In this document: piece after piece, positions 1 through 8,230 of the stretch
Layout: the number at the start of each line of letters is the position of its first letter
Position numbering within the stretch: position 1 is the first letter of the stretch
Made by a program: the position numbers and the translations under genes
Assembly (NCBI RefSeq): GCF_007994075.1
Contig: NZ_VIWU01000001.1
Coordinates: 3,906,001 to 3,970,000 of the forward strand
Length of the DNA: 64,000 nucleotides
Reading direction: 5' to 3'
From: Pseudonocardia hierapolitana
Lineage (GTDB): Bacteria > Actinomycetota > Actinomycetes > Mycobacteriales > Pseudonocardiaceae
Notes under the pieces: model-generated
What the model was told of the DNA's origin: nothing
Database searches by the model: none
Seen by the model: only the letters and a program-made list of their open reading frames with translations

Positions 1-261
1 ACCATGGGCCCGCTCGGACCGATGTGGCACGCAGAGGCCGTCGAGGCGGTGCGCCAGGCCCGCGCGCGTGCCGTGGGGCACCCGGAGGCGCTCACCGTCG
101 CGATCCGCCACCACCGCCCGCCCGGCTGGGCGCCGCCGCCCCCCGGCCCACCTCCCGCCCCACCGCGGGCCCACCAGGCGGCGGCACCGCCGTACCACCC
201 CGGCCACCCGCCGCGCCGGAGCTACCCACCGCCCCCGCCGCAGGGGCCCTGGCGCCGCTGA
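1..261 (+). CDS. C-terminal end of a proline-rich protein (partial)
   Basis: An open frame enters from the left edge and ends at 261. The visible 86 residues have a short alanine/arginine-rich helix-like stretch (residues 10-35) and then a very proline-rich tail ending PQGPWRR. Its place just upstream of the DUF2520 gene and panC matches the Pro/Ala/Arg-rich membrane protein Rv3604c of M. tuberculosis, or the DUF6779 proteins of Pseudonocardiaceae. That identity rests on synteny and composition only. The N-terminus is outside the window, so the domain content cannot be judged. Confidence 0.5.
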   Translation, partial: TMGPLGPMWHAEAVEAVRQARARAVGHPEALTVAIRHHRPPGWAPPPPGPPPAPPRAHQAAAPPYHPGHPPRRSYPPPPPQGPWRR

Positions 262-272
262 GCCGATGCCCG

Positions 273-391
273 TTCCGACGAACGGCGCTGTCGTGCCACT
301 GAGGGCTGCGCGCTTGCTTCGCGGCGCGCCCAGCCTCAGACATGCTTGGCGTCGGATAGGTACCGACGAACGGGCCGTTCGTCGGACGAGG
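273..391. repeat. Intergenic inverted-repeat element, copy 1 (interrupted)
   Basis: The segment begins TTCCGACGAACGGCGC and ends with GTCGGATAGGTACCGACGA followed by a CCGTTCGTCGGA arm. The same two blocks sit next to each other at 47960-48018. Here about 60 bp is inserted between them, and it carries its own hairpin (CTGAGG...CCTCAG, about 304-339). It is probably a dispersed extragenic palindrome that may act as a terminator downstream of the proline-rich gene. Confidence 0.6.
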
Positions 392-511
392 ATCCGGGGC
401 ACACGAGCCGGTGAAGCGCGTCACCGCTGCTCGGTGTGGGCCTCCGCGGCCGGTTAGCCTGGGCGCGCCGTCTGGTACCCGCGTGACGGGACTGGAACGA
501 GGAGTGAGGCG

Positions 512-1405
512 ATGAGCGCTGGCAGGCCTGCGCGGCTTGCGGTCGGCGTCGTGTCGGCCGGGCGCGTCGGTGCCGTCGTGGGGGCGTCCTGGGCGGACGC
601 TGGGCATCGGGTCGTGGCCACCTCGGGGGTGTCGCGGGAGTCGGTGAAGCGTGCCGCCGCGCTCCTCCCGGACGTCCCACTGCGCCCGCCGGACGCCGTC
701 GTCGCCGGTGTCGACCTGGCCCTGCTCGCCGTCCCCGACGACGTCCTCCCCGGCCTCGTGCGCGGCCTCGCCGCCGCGGGCAGCTTTCGGGCAGGCCAGA
801 TCGTGGTCCACACCTCGGGTGCGCACGGGGTGTCGGTGCTCGCCCCCGCCGCCGAGTACGGCGTGCTGCCGCTGGCGCTGCACCCGGTGATGACGTTCAC
901 CGGCCGCACCGAGGACGTCGCCCGGCTCGCCGCCTGCAGCGTCGGCGTCACGGCCGCGGCGGGCGACGAGGCGGCGTGGAGCGTGGGCGAGGCGCTGGTC
1001 GTCGAGATGGGCGCCGAGCCGGTGCGCGTCCCCGAGGAGGTGCGCCCGCTGTACCACGCGGCGCTGGCGCACGGCGCCAACCACCTGGTCACGCTCGTGC
1101 GTGACTGCGTCGAGACGCTGGAACGAGCCGGCATCGGCTCCGCCGAACGGCTCGTCGCGCCGTTGCTCTCCGCTGCGCTGGACAACGCGCTGCGCCACGG
1201 CGACCGAGCGCTGACCGGCCCGGTGGCCCGCGGCGACGTCGGGACGGTGCGCATCCACCTGCGCGAGCTCGACGCCGCCGACCCGGACCTCGCCGAGACC
1301 TATCGCGTGCTCGCCGGCCGCACCGCGCACCGCGCCGTCGACGCCGGGCTGCTGCCCGATCACGCCGCCCACGACGTGCTCGAGATCCTCCAGGAGAAAC
1401 CATGA
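512..1405 (+). CDS. Rossmann-like / DUF2520 putative oxidoreductase
   Basis: The 297-residue protein has an N-terminal Rossmann fold with a glycine-rich loop ([11 protein letters not shown] near residue 12). The C-terminal all-helical DUF2520 half contains [11 protein letters not shown] near residue 125, a family hallmark. Relatives resemble NADP-dependent ketopantoate reductases and pyrroline-5-carboxylate reductases, but no substrate is established. The gene directly precedes panC and overlaps it by 4 bp (ATGA), as in the Rv3603c-panC pair of mycobacteria. A role next to pantothenate synthesis is therefore plausible but inferred. The start is ATG at 512, preceded by a GAGGAG-like ribosome-binding site. 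Confidence 0.85.
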   Translation: MSAGRPARLAVGVVSAGRVGAVVGASWADAGHRVVATSGVSRESVKRAAALLPDVPLRPPDAVVAGVDLALLAVPDDVLPGLVRGLAAAGSFRAGQIVVHTSGAHGVSVLAPAAEYGVLPLALHPVMTFTGRTEDVARLAACSVGVTAAAGDEAAWSVGEALVVEMGAEPVRVPEEVRPLYHAALAHGANHLVTLVRDCVETLERAGIGSAERLVAPLLSAALDNALRHGDRALTGPVARGDVGTVRIHLRELDAADPDLAETYRVLAGRTAHRAVDAGLLPDHAAHDVLEILQEKP

Positions 1406-2310
1406 CTCGGCAGATGGCCGCCTCGTCCGTCGGCGGCGGGGCACGCACCCTGGGTGGCTACGCCCGCGGCGCACTGACCGTGCACCGCTCGCCGAGCGAG
1501 ATCGCCCCGGTCACGCGGGCGCTGCGGGCCGCGGGCCGCAAGATCGCGCTCGTGCCGACGATGGGTGCCCTCCACGACGGCCACCGCGAGCTGATCCGGC
1601 ACGCCCGCCGGGCCCCGGGCGCGGTGGTGCCGGTCGTGTCGATCTTCGTCAACCCGCTGCAGTTCGGGCCGGGGGAGGACCTGGAGCGCTACCCGCGGCC
1701 CCTCGAAGCCGATCTGGAGGCGTGCCGGGAGGAGGGTGCGGAGCTGGTGTTCCTGCCCGGCGTGCCGGACATGTACCCCGAAGGTGCCGACACCACCGTC
1801 GTGCCGGGACCGCTGGGCGAGCGGCTCGAGGGTGCGGTGCGGCCGGGGCACTTCGCCGGGGTGCTCACGGTCGTGGCGAAGCTGTTCCACGTCGTGGGGC
1901 CCGACCTCGCCTTCTTCGGCGAGAAGGACTACCAGCAGCTCGTCCTCGTCAAGAAGATGGTGCGGGACCTGGACTTCCCGCTCTCGGTGGTCGGTGTGCC
2001 GACCGTGCGGGAGCCGGACGGGCTCGCGCTCTCCTCCCGCAACGCATACCTGTCGGCCGAGGACCGGCGCCGCGCGCCCGTGCTGCAACGGGCCCTCGCC
2101 GCCGGTGCGGCCGTGTCGGCGCGCGGGCCGCAGGCCGTGCTGGACACCGCGCGGGCCGTGCTCGCCGAGGAACCCGCGGTGGCGGTCGACTACCTGGAGC
2201 TCACCGACCCGGACCTCGGTCCGGACCCGCAGGTCGGCCGCGCGCGGCTGCTCGTCGCCGCGCGCCTCGGTGGCACCCGCCTGATCGACAACGTCCCGGT
2301 CCAGCTGTAG
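1402..2310 (+). CDS. panC: Pantothenate synthetase
   Basis: PanC makes pantothenate from pantoate and beta-alanine with ATP, in the cytoplasm, on the route to coenzyme A. Visible motifs are [11 protein letters not shown] (residues 51-61, nucleotide-binding HIGH-like), [26 protein letters not shown] (about 174) and SSRNAYLS (pantoate and ATP sites). At 302 residues it is normal length plus a roughly 20-residue N-terminal extension, so an internal start is possible. It overlaps the DUF2520 gene by 4 bp and is followed 10 bp later by coaX, implying one transcript. panD, which lies between these genes in mycobacteria, is absent. Confidence 0.97.
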   Translation: MTRQMAASSVGGGARTLGGYARGALTVHRSPSEIAPVTRALRAAGRKIALVPTMGALHDGHRELIRHARRAPGAVVPVVSIFVNPLQFGPGEDLERYPRPLEADLEACREEGAELVFLPGVPDMYPEGADTTVVPGPLGERLEGAVRPGHFAGVLTVVAKLFHVVGPDLAFFGEKDYQQLVLVKKMVRDLDFPLSVVGVPTVREPDGLALSSRNAYLSAEDRRRAPVLQRALAAGAAVSARGPQAVLDTARAVLAEEPAVAVDYLELTDPDLGPDPQVGRARLLVAARLGGTRLIDNVPVQL

Positions 2311-2320
2311 GGGCGCCGCC

Positions 2321-3148
2321 GTGCTGCTCTGCGTGGATGTCGGGAACACCCAGATCGCGCTCGGCCTCTACGCGGACGAGCCCGGCTCCGCCGACGAGGT
2401 GGACCCGCCGCTGGTGCGCGACTGGCGGATGCGCACCGACCCGCGCATGACAGCCGACGAGCTGGACGTCGCGTTCGCCGGCCTGCTCGGGCCGTACGCC
2501 GGGCAGGTCACCGGGATCGCGGCGCTCTCGACCGTGCCCACCCTGCTGCGCGAGCTGCGGCTGCTCATCGACCGCCGGGACGTGCCGGCCGTCGTCGTCG
2601 GGCCCGGCGTCCGGACCGGGGTGCCGCTGCTCGTGGACAACCCGCGGGAGGTGGGCGCCGACCGCGTGATGAACACCCTCGCCGCGCACCGGCTCTACAG
2701 CACCGCGTGCGTCGTGGTCGACTTCGGGACGTCCACCAACATCGACGTCGTCTCCGCGAAGGGCGAGTTCCTCGGCGGAGCGCTCGCGCCGGGGATCGAG
2801 ATCTCGATGGAGGCGCTGGCGACCCGCGCCGCGGCGCTGCGCACCGTCGAGCTGGTGCGGCCGCGCTCGGTGATCGGCAAGAACACGGTGGAGTGCTTGC
2901 AGTCCGGTGTGCTCTTCGGCTTCGCCGGGCAGGTGGACGGGCTGGTGCGGCGCATCGTCGCCGAGCTCGGCCCGAAAGCGGGCCCGGTGACCGTCCTCGG
3001 CACCGGCGGGCTCGCGCCGCTCATGATGGGCGAGTCGGAGACGATCACCGAGTTCGTGCCGGACCTGACGCTGCTCGGCCTGCGCCTGACGTACCAGCGC
3101 AACGCCGCTGCCACCGCGAGCCGAACGGTCACCCCGGCAGCCGGCTGA
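2321..3148 (+). CDS. coaX: Type III pantothenate kinase
   Basis: CoaX phosphorylates pantothenate, the first step of coenzyme A synthesis. The 275-residue protein has the ASKHA phosphate-binding loop DVGNTQIALGLY at residues 5-16, the DFGTSTNID motif near residue 130 and the following GGALAPGIEIS block, all typical of type III enzymes. The start is GTG at 2321, 10 bp after the panC stop. Its last 20 bp overlap the convergent ceramidase-like gene, so transcription from both sides meets here without a spacer. Confidence 0.96.
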   Translation: MLLCVDVGNTQIALGLYADEPGSADEVDPPLVRDWRMRTDPRMTADELDVAFAGLLGPYAGQVTGIAALSTVPTLLRELRLLIDRRDVPAVVVGPGVRTGVPLLVDNPREVGADRVMNTLAAHRLYSTACVVVDFGTSTNIDVVSAKGEFLGGALAPGIEISMEALATRAAALRTVELVRPRSVIGKNTVECLQSGVLFGFAGQVDGLVRRIVAELGPKAGPVTVLGTGGLAPLMMGESETITEFVPDLTLLGLRLTYQRNAAATASRTVTPAAG

Positions 3149-4382
3149 GCAGCGGTACGGCGGCCGCGACAAGCCGCTCCGACCCGCCTTCGGCGAACGG
3201 GCCGGCAAGGCCGTAGTAGCGGTTGGCCTCCTCCACCTCGTAGCCGCCGTGGGCGTACTCCTCGGCGGGCGGCAGGTAGCCGGGGCAGCCGTCGGAGTAG
3301 CCGGCCACGAGCACGGTGTCGCCGGGGCCCGCGTGTGCGCGGATCTCGTGGGCGGCGGCCGCGAACGGTTCCCCGGGCAGCGCGACGATCACCGCGGGGC
3401 CCCACCGCAACGCGGTCACCGAGCCGGCCCATGGCGCGGCGCGAGCGGCCGGCGCGGCGAGCTGCCGGCGGCCCCAGCCCGCCCAGCAGCGCAGCAGCTC
3501 GGCCCGGGCCGGGTCGGCCCGCACCGAGTCCGCCTCCCACGCCGCGACGTCGCCGGGGGCGATGTCGGGTACGCCGAGGTCGAGCAGCACCTCCCGGCGC
3601 ACGGCCGCGACGTGTGCCGAGCCGGGGGACGGGGTGGCGGCCAGCGCGGCCGCGGCGACCAGGCCGCCCACCCGCTCGCACTCGGCGAACGTGCGCTCGG
3701 CCGCCGGGGCGGTGGAGATCGACGCGGCCGCGGTGTGCCCGGTGTTGGCGTCGCCTGCGCAGCCGGTCACGAACAGGACCGGCCCGCCGAGCCGTTCGGC
3801 GAGCACCCGGCGGACGACACCGGGGTAGTCGGCGGTGAGCAGCGTGTTGTCCGCGCCGAGCACCACCGGGTGGCAGGCGTAGGAGACGACTCCGGCCAGC
3901 AGCGAGCCATCCGGTCGGCGCAGGTGCACCACCGGGAGCGTGCGGTCGACCGGTCCGCCGGGCCTTCGCCGGTTGCGCGCCACGCCGGGATCCGACCCGT
4001 ACCCCGCGCGCACCTCGACCGGCTCGGCCCCCGCGAGCGCGGCGTCCACGGCCTCGACGCACGTGCTGATCAGCCGCTCCAGCCAGGCCTCGTCGACCGG
4101 TCCGCCGAGCCGTCCGCGCATGCTCGCCGGGCCGCCGTGCGTGTGGGTCGCGTGCACCACGACGTGGTCGGCGGGCAGGGCGCACCGCTGCCGGATCCGC
4201 GCGCAGTCGTCCTCGTGCAGCCCGACGACGTCGACCGTGAGCAGCGCCGTGTCCCCCACCACCAGCGCGTGCACCAGCAGCGGGTCGTGCACCCCGGTCG
4301 CAGGCGAGGTGCGGGCGACGAAACCCGACATGGCCACGCCGAGCGGGGGCGTCACGTCCCGGACCGCGACGCCTGCCCTCAT
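3129..4382 (-). CDS. Neutral/alkaline ceramidase-fold hydrolase
   Basis: This 417-residue cytoplasmic protein (no signal peptide) matches the N-terminal catalytic domain of neutral ceramidases. It has AGVAVRDVTPPLG at residues 3-15, the zinc motif HATHTHGGPAS near residue 84, and YACHPVVLGADN followed by LLTADYPG and FVTGCAGDAN. Family members are zinc amidases, and secreted ones cleave ceramide. Here the residue matching the ceramidase nucleophile serine appears to be threonine (LLTADYPG). It is the last gene of the amino-sugar operon and overlaps nagA by 4 bp, so an N-acyl amino-sugar amidase role is a reasonable inference. It could equally be another amidase. Confidence 0.75.
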   Translation of the reverse strand: MRAGVAVRDVTPPLGVAMSGFVARTSPATGVHDPLLVHALVVGDTALLTVDVVGLHEDDCARIRQRCALPADHVVVHATHTHGGPASMRGRLGGPVDEAWLERLISTCVEAVDAALAGAEPVEVRAGYGSDPGVARNRRRPGGPVDRTLPVVHLRRPDGSLLAGVVSYACHPVVLGADNTLLTADYPGVVRRVLAERLGGPVLFVTGCAGDANTGHTAAASISTAPAAERTFAECERVGGLVAAAALAATPSPGSAHVAAVRREVLLDLGVPDIAPGDVAAWEADSVRADPARAELLRCWAGWGRRQLAAPAARAAPWAGSVTALRWGPAVIVALPGEPFAAAAHEIRAHAGPGDTVLVAGYSDGCPGYLPPAEEYAHGGYEVEEANRYYGLAGPFAEGGSERLVAAAVPLLSRLPG

Positions 4383-5512
4383 CCCACGATCTCCGAACCC
4401 GCGGCGACCACGCGCTGGACCCGGAGTTCGGGGTCCATGAGCACCAGGTCCGCCTGAGCACCCGGCGCAAGCAGGCCGCGCCGGCCGACGAACCGCCCCG
4501 GGTTCGCGGTGACGAGCCGCACCGCGTCACCCAGCGCGATCCCGGTCATGCGGACGGCCTGCGCGAGGCCGTCGGCGAGCGACCGGGCCGCGCCCGCGAG
4601 GTAGGGCGTGCCTGCCACCGAGAGCCTGCCGTCGCCGGAGAGCTCGACCGACCCGCCGATCGGGCTGGAGTACTCGCCGGGCGGCATCCCGGCCAGCGCG
4701 ACCGAGTCGGACACCAGGAACGAGCGTTCGAGGCCCTTCGCGCGGAGCATGGCGGTGAGCGTGTCGGCGGGCAGGTGGTGCCCGTCCGCGATGAACCCGG
4801 CCGTCAGCCGGTCGTCCGCGAGCTGGGCCCACAGGTGGTTCGGGTGCCGGGCGAGCACGGCGTGCGCTCCGTTGCCGAGGTGGGTCGACATCCGCGCGCC
4901 TGCGTCGGTGACTGCCCGCACCTCCTCCGGGGAGGCGTGCGTGTGGCCGATCGCGACGACCACGCCGGCCCGCGTCAGGTATTCGGTGTAGGCGACCGCC
5001 TCCGGGTGGTGCGGCGAGAGCGTGACGATGCCGACCAGACCGTCGCAGGCCCGCTGCCAGCGGTCGAACTCCGCCGGGTCGGGTGCTCTGACGTGCCCGG
5101 CCGGGTGCGCGCCCCGCGGCCCGTCCTCGGCGGAGATGTGCGGGCCCTCCACGTGCACGAACGGGACGGCCCGCCGCGTGGCCCCGTCGCGCGCCCTGGC
5201 CTCGGCGACCGCCCGCAGCGAGCGCACGATGTCCGCCTCCGCCGCCGTGATGACGGTCGGCACGAGCGTGGTGGTCCCCGCCGGTGCCAGCGCGCGGACG
5301 AGCGCGATCACCTCGTCCGCCGTGACGTCCGGCCCGTTGACGTCGTGGCCGCCGTAGCCGTTGACCTGCAGGTCGACCAGCCCGGGGAGCAGGAACGGGG
5401 CGTCCTCGGCGCCGTCGACGTACCGGACGTGCGCGATCACCGCGCCGTCGGTGGAGACCTCCAGGAGACGCCCGCTCGCCGGGTCCCGCCCGCGGACCTT
5501 CAGAGTGCCCAT
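4379..5512 (-). CDS. nagA: N-acetylglucosamine-6-phosphate deacetylase
   Basis: NagA removes acetate from GlcNAc-6-phosphate, giving glucosamine-6-phosphate for NagB. The 377-residue amidohydrolase has LLPGLVDLQVNGYGG (about residue 45), the metal ligands in HVEGPHIS, GHTHAS and HLGNGAHAV, and the catalytic aspartate region FLVSDSVALAGMPPGEY. The start chosen is the ATG at 5512 (MGTLKVRG), which overlaps the SIS gene stop as ATGA. A longer reading frame upstream lies inside that gene. No N-acetylglucosamine kinase or PTS is visible in the window, so the phosphorylated substrate must be formed elsewhere. Confidence 0.92.
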   Translation of the reverse strand: MGTLKVRGRDPASGRLLEVSTDGAVIAHVRYVDGAEDAPFLLPGLVDLQVNGYGGHDVNGPDVTADEVIALVRALAPAGTTTLVPTVITAAEADIVRSLRAVAEARARDGATRRAVPFVHVEGPHISAEDGPRGAHPAGHVRAPDPAEFDRWQRACDGLVGIVTLSPHHPEAVAYTEYLTRAGVVVAIGHTHASPEEVRAVTDAGARMSTHLGNGAHAVLARHPNHLWAQLADDRLTAGFIADGHHLPADTLTAMLRAKGLERSFLVSDSVALAGMPPGEYSSPIGGSVELSGDGRLSVAGTPYLAGAARSLADGLAQAVRMTGIALGDAVRLVTANPGRFVGRRGLLAPGAQADLVLMDPELRVQRVVAAGSEIVG

Positions 5513-6276
5513 CAGAGGGAGCGCACCCGCCCGCGGAAGCGCTCGAGGAACCGGCCGTTCGCCTCGTCGCCGCCCGGCGCGTTGCCGCTGCGCCACACCG
5601 GCGGCTCGATCCCGCGCGCGGCGAGCGCCTCGACGGTGGCGAGCGTGAGGCAGTTGAGCACGTAGGCGTTCGTGAACGTCGAGACCGCGGCGACGGGTTC
5701 GGCCGAGCCGGGCACGTGCATCACGGCGTCGCCGATCGGCACCTTGCTGTCGATGGCCACGTCCACGAGGTCGTGCAGGTTCGCCTTCGACGGGTGCCGC
5801 GCCGGGTGGTCGGGCGAGGTGTTCTCGGCGTGCTCGCGGGAGCTGATGCCGATCAGCCGCGCGCCGCGCTCCCGGGCGGTGAGCGCGGCGTCGATCAGCG
5901 CGGCGTTGATCCCGTAGGCGTTGACGAGCACCAGCAGGTCGCCCTCGCCGAGCCCGCGGTCGGAGATCACGACCCGCCCGTAGCCGGGCGTGCGCTCGAT
6001 CGCCATCGAACGCAGCGCGCCGTTCGACAGCAGGGTGCCCTCGTCGAGGATCGCCGAGATGTGCATGAGCCCGCCCGCGCGGAAGAACACCTCCTGCGCG
6101 GCGAGGTTGGAGTGCCCACCGGGGCCGAACACGTGGACGAGCCGGTCGGCCGCGATCTGGTCGGCCAGCAGCTCCGCGGCGGCACGGATCGCGCCGGACT
6201 CCTCGGCGAGGATCCGTTCCAGGTAACCGTGGACGGTGTCGAGGTAGCCGCGGAACGTCGCGTCACCTGTGCTCAT
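5512..6276 (-). CDS. SIS-domain sugar-phosphate isomerase-like protein
   Basis: The 254-residue protein carries a sugar isomerase (SIS) fold. It has the phosphosugar-binding signature HVFGPGGHSNLAAQE (about residue 47), VISDRGLGEGDLLVLVNAYG and RLIGISSREHA. It resembles the 'sugar isomerase domain' proteins found with NagA/NagB-like genes and is related to MurQ and the GlmS isomerase domain. It probably aldose/ketose-isomerises or binds an amino-sugar phosphate. The ATG at 6276 is supported by GGAGGC seven bases upstream, a ribosome-binding site that lies inside repeat element copy C. It overlaps nagA by 4 bp. Confidence 0.8.
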   Translation of the reverse strand: MSTGDATFRGYLDTVHGYLERILAEESGAIRAAAELLADQIAADRLVHVFGPGGHSNLAAQEVFFRAGGLMHISAILDEGTLLSNGALRSMAIERTPGYGRVVISDRGLGEGDLLVLVNAYGINAALIDAALTARERGARLIGISSREHAENTSPDHPARHPSKANLHDLVDVAIDSKVPIGDAVMHVPGSAEPVAAVSTFTNAYVLNCLTLATVEALAARGIEPPVWRSGNAPGGDEANGRFLERFRGRVRSL

Positions 6277-6328
6277 TTGCCTCCGCTCCGCTCCGGCGGG
6301 CGTGCGGGCCTTCGAGGCGCGCCCGCCG
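6277..6328 (-). repeat. 5'-UTR repeat element, short copy C
   Basis: On the minus strand this 52-bp gap contains TCGAAGGCCCGC followed by CGCCGGAGCGGAGCGGAGG. These are the same 3' blocks as in copies A (9751-9878) and B (35911-36039). It lacks the 48-nt loop region but keeps a hairpin: CGGCGGGCG at 6294-6302 pairs with CGCCCGCCG at 6320-6328. The GGAGG at its end supplies the SIS gene ribosome-binding site. Confidence 0.6.
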
Positions 6329-6329
6329 C

Positions 6330-7082
6330 TCACTGGATGTCCTCCGCGGGCGAACTCTCACGGTCGAGGTAGAGGGTGACGTCGGGGTGCGTCCGCAGCG
6401 CCGTCGCCGGGTCGGCCGCGGAGATCGGGGCGTGCAACGCGCGGTCGACCGCGTGCCGCTTCGACGCCCCGGGGACCACGCAGAACAGCCTGCGGGCGTC
6501 CAGCAGCCGAGGGATCGTGAGCGTGACCGCGTGGGTCGGCACGTCCTCGAAGCTCGGGAAGGCGCCGTCGTCGACCTGCTGCCGCCGGCAGGTGCGGTCC
6601 AGCTCCACGACCTTGACGTCCTCGGGGTCGTCCAGGTCGGCCACCGGCGGGTCGTTGAACGCCAGGTGGCCGTTCTGGCCGATCCCGAGGCAGACGACGT
6701 CGACGGGCGCCTCGGCCAGCAGCTTCCCGTACGTGGCCACCCCCGCGTCCGGATCGATGCGGTGCACCTGTCCGAACGGGACCCGGGTGAAGATCGCGCG
6801 GTCCAGCCAGTTCGCGAACCGCGCCGGGTCATCCGGGGCCAGGCCGAGGTACTCGTCCATGTGGAACGCCGTCACGCGGGTCCAGTCGATGCCCGGTGCG
6901 GAGACCAGGTGGTCGAGCAGGTCGCTCTGGCTCGGCGCCGCCGCGAAGATCATCCGTACGGCGTCCTGCTCGGCGAGGCGGGCCCGCAGTTCCGCGGCGA
7001 CGTCGGCGGCGGCCGCCGCGCCCATCGCCGCCCGGTCCGGGAAGGACCGCACCCTCGGCATGCCCGGGACTTCGTTTCTCAC
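6330..7082 (-). CDS. NagB-like glucosamine-6-phosphate deaminase homologue
   Basis: NagB enzymes convert glucosamine-6-phosphate to fructose-6-phosphate and ammonia. This 250-residue homologue keeps HMDEYLGL (Asp76, matching the catalytic Asp72 of E. coli NagB). The second catalytic block reads GIGQNGHLAFNDP, so Asp141 of E. coli is Asn137 here and Glu148 is Asp144, while the histidine (139) stays. It belongs to a divergent branch and may use another amino-sugar phosphate. The start is GTG at 7082, with GGAG upstream and a 4-bp overlap with the epimerase stop. An ATG at 7061 lacks a ribosome-binding site. Confidence 0.8.
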   Translation of the reverse strand: MRNEVPGMPRVRSFPDRAAMGAAAAADVAAELRARLAEQDAVRMIFAAAPSQSDLLDHLVSAPGIDWTRVTAFHMDEYLGLAPDDPARFANWLDRAIFTRVPFGQVHRIDPDAGVATYGKLLAEAPVDVVCLGIGQNGHLAFNDPPVADLDDPEDVKVVELDRTCRRQQVDDGAFPSFEDVPTHAVTLTIPRLLDARRLFCVVPGASKRHAVDRALHAPISAADPATALRTHPDVTLYLDRESSPAEDIQ

Positions 7083-8230
7083 CCTTCTCCTTCCAGCTCC
7101 ACCAGCATGAGCAGTGCGCGCGCGATGTGGAACGGGTCCTTCACCGGGAGTGCGACGGTCTTGTCCACGGGCGTGCCGTCGCGGGTGCGGATCTGCGTCC
7201 ACTCCCGGCCCGGCCCCTCCGGGAACGTCCGGAACACGTACTCGTGCAGCCGTGCGTGGTGCTCCGGCACGAGCAGGGCCGTTGCGTAGAGCGCCTCAGC
7301 GTGCGGCCACCACAGCTTCGTGTCCCACGTGTCCACCACGAGCGCCTCGTACGGGTCGTCGGTGCGGGCGCCGGTGGGCTCCCCGCCGTCCCGGTCGACG
7401 TAGCGCAACATCCCGCCGTGGACGCCGTCCCACCCGAGCTCGAGCGCGTGGACGGCGATCTCCGCGAGGCGGTCCGGTTCGGCGAGTGCGGACCCGGCCA
7501 GGAGGTCGCGGGCGTGGTGCAGGAACCACGCCGCCTCCAGCACGTGCCCCGGGGTGCGGTGGCGCGACAGCAGCCCGTCCGCGGCCGAGGGCATCTCCGC
7601 GACGTCGTCGCCGACGAGGTGGTGCTCCTCGATCTGCTGCGCGGCTTCCCGCACGACGGCCGCGGACGCCGCCGAGCCCGTGGCGCGGTGCACCTGCTCG
7701 CCGACCCCGACGAGGATCATCGGCAGCCCGAACGACCGGTGCCCTGCCGGTACCGGGTACGGCTCGGACCGGAAGCTGCCGGCCTCGATGGCTGCAGCCG
7801 AGCGGAGCAGCAGGTCCTCCGCGTGCCCGCCCCACTCCCCTTCGGGGTGCAGCCGCGCGGCGCCGGCGAACCCGAGTGCGGCGAACAGGTCGGCGTAGAC
7901 GCTCGTGTGCGGCCCCGCCTCGTCGCCTGCCCTGTTCGTCACGAACGCGGTGGTGCCGTCGGGCAGGAGCGCGTGGTCGCGGACGAACCGGGCGGTGCGG
8001 ACGGCCTGGTCGGCGTACCAGCCGGCATCGACGTCGAGCAGGTGCGCGGCGAGCGCCACCCGGGCGGTGAGCCAGGCCCAGCGGCCCTGTGACCAGGTGT
8101 ACTTGTCGCCTCTGACGAGGCGGGTGCCGGCGTTGTCCCAGCAGGTGAGCACCCCGCCGTGCTCGGGGTCGGGCCCGTTGGCCACCCACCAGGCCAGCAC
8201 GTCGTCGACGAGGTGGTCGCGGTACCTCAC
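7079..8230 (-). CDS. AGE-family sugar epimerase/isomerase
   Basis: The 383-residue protein is an (alpha/alpha)6-barrel of the N-acylglucosamine 2-epimerase family, whose members epimerise or isomerise unphosphorylated sugars such as GlcNAc/ManNAc or mannose/fructose. Recognisable blocks are CWDNAGTRLVRGDKYTWSQGR (near residue 28), TPGHVLEAAWFLHHA with its catalytic-type histidine, and DTWDTKLWWPHAEALYA in the C-terminal third. The GTG start at 8230 overlaps the symporter stop (GTGA), so import and epimerisation are translationally coupled. Operon context suggests a GlcNAc-type substrate. That is inferred, since the family has several specificities. Confidence 0.85.
   Translation of the reverse strand: MRYRDHLVDDVLAWWVANGPDPEHGGVLTCWDNAGTRLVRGDKYTWSQGRWAWLTARVALAAHLLDVDAGWYADQAVRTARFVRDHALLPDGTTAFVTNRAGDEAGPHTSVYADLFAALGFAGAARLHPEGEWGGHAEDLLLRSAAAIEAGSFRSEPYPVPAGHRSFGLPMILVGVGEQVHRATGSAASAAVVREAAQQIEEHHLVGDDVAEMPSAADGLLSRHRTPGHVLEAAWFLHHARDLLAGSALAEPDRLAEIAVHALELGWDGVHGGMLRYVDRDGGEPTGARTDDPYEALVVDTWDTKLWWPHAEALYATALLVPEHHARLHEYVFRTFPEGPGREWTQIRTRDGTPVDKTVALPVKDPFHIARALLMLVELEGEG

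Noticed and set aside
92..1474. Long minus-strand open frame opposite the DUF2520 gene
   Set aside because: It is arginine/glycine/proline-rich with no domain and mirrors the codon bias of the true gene on the plus strand.
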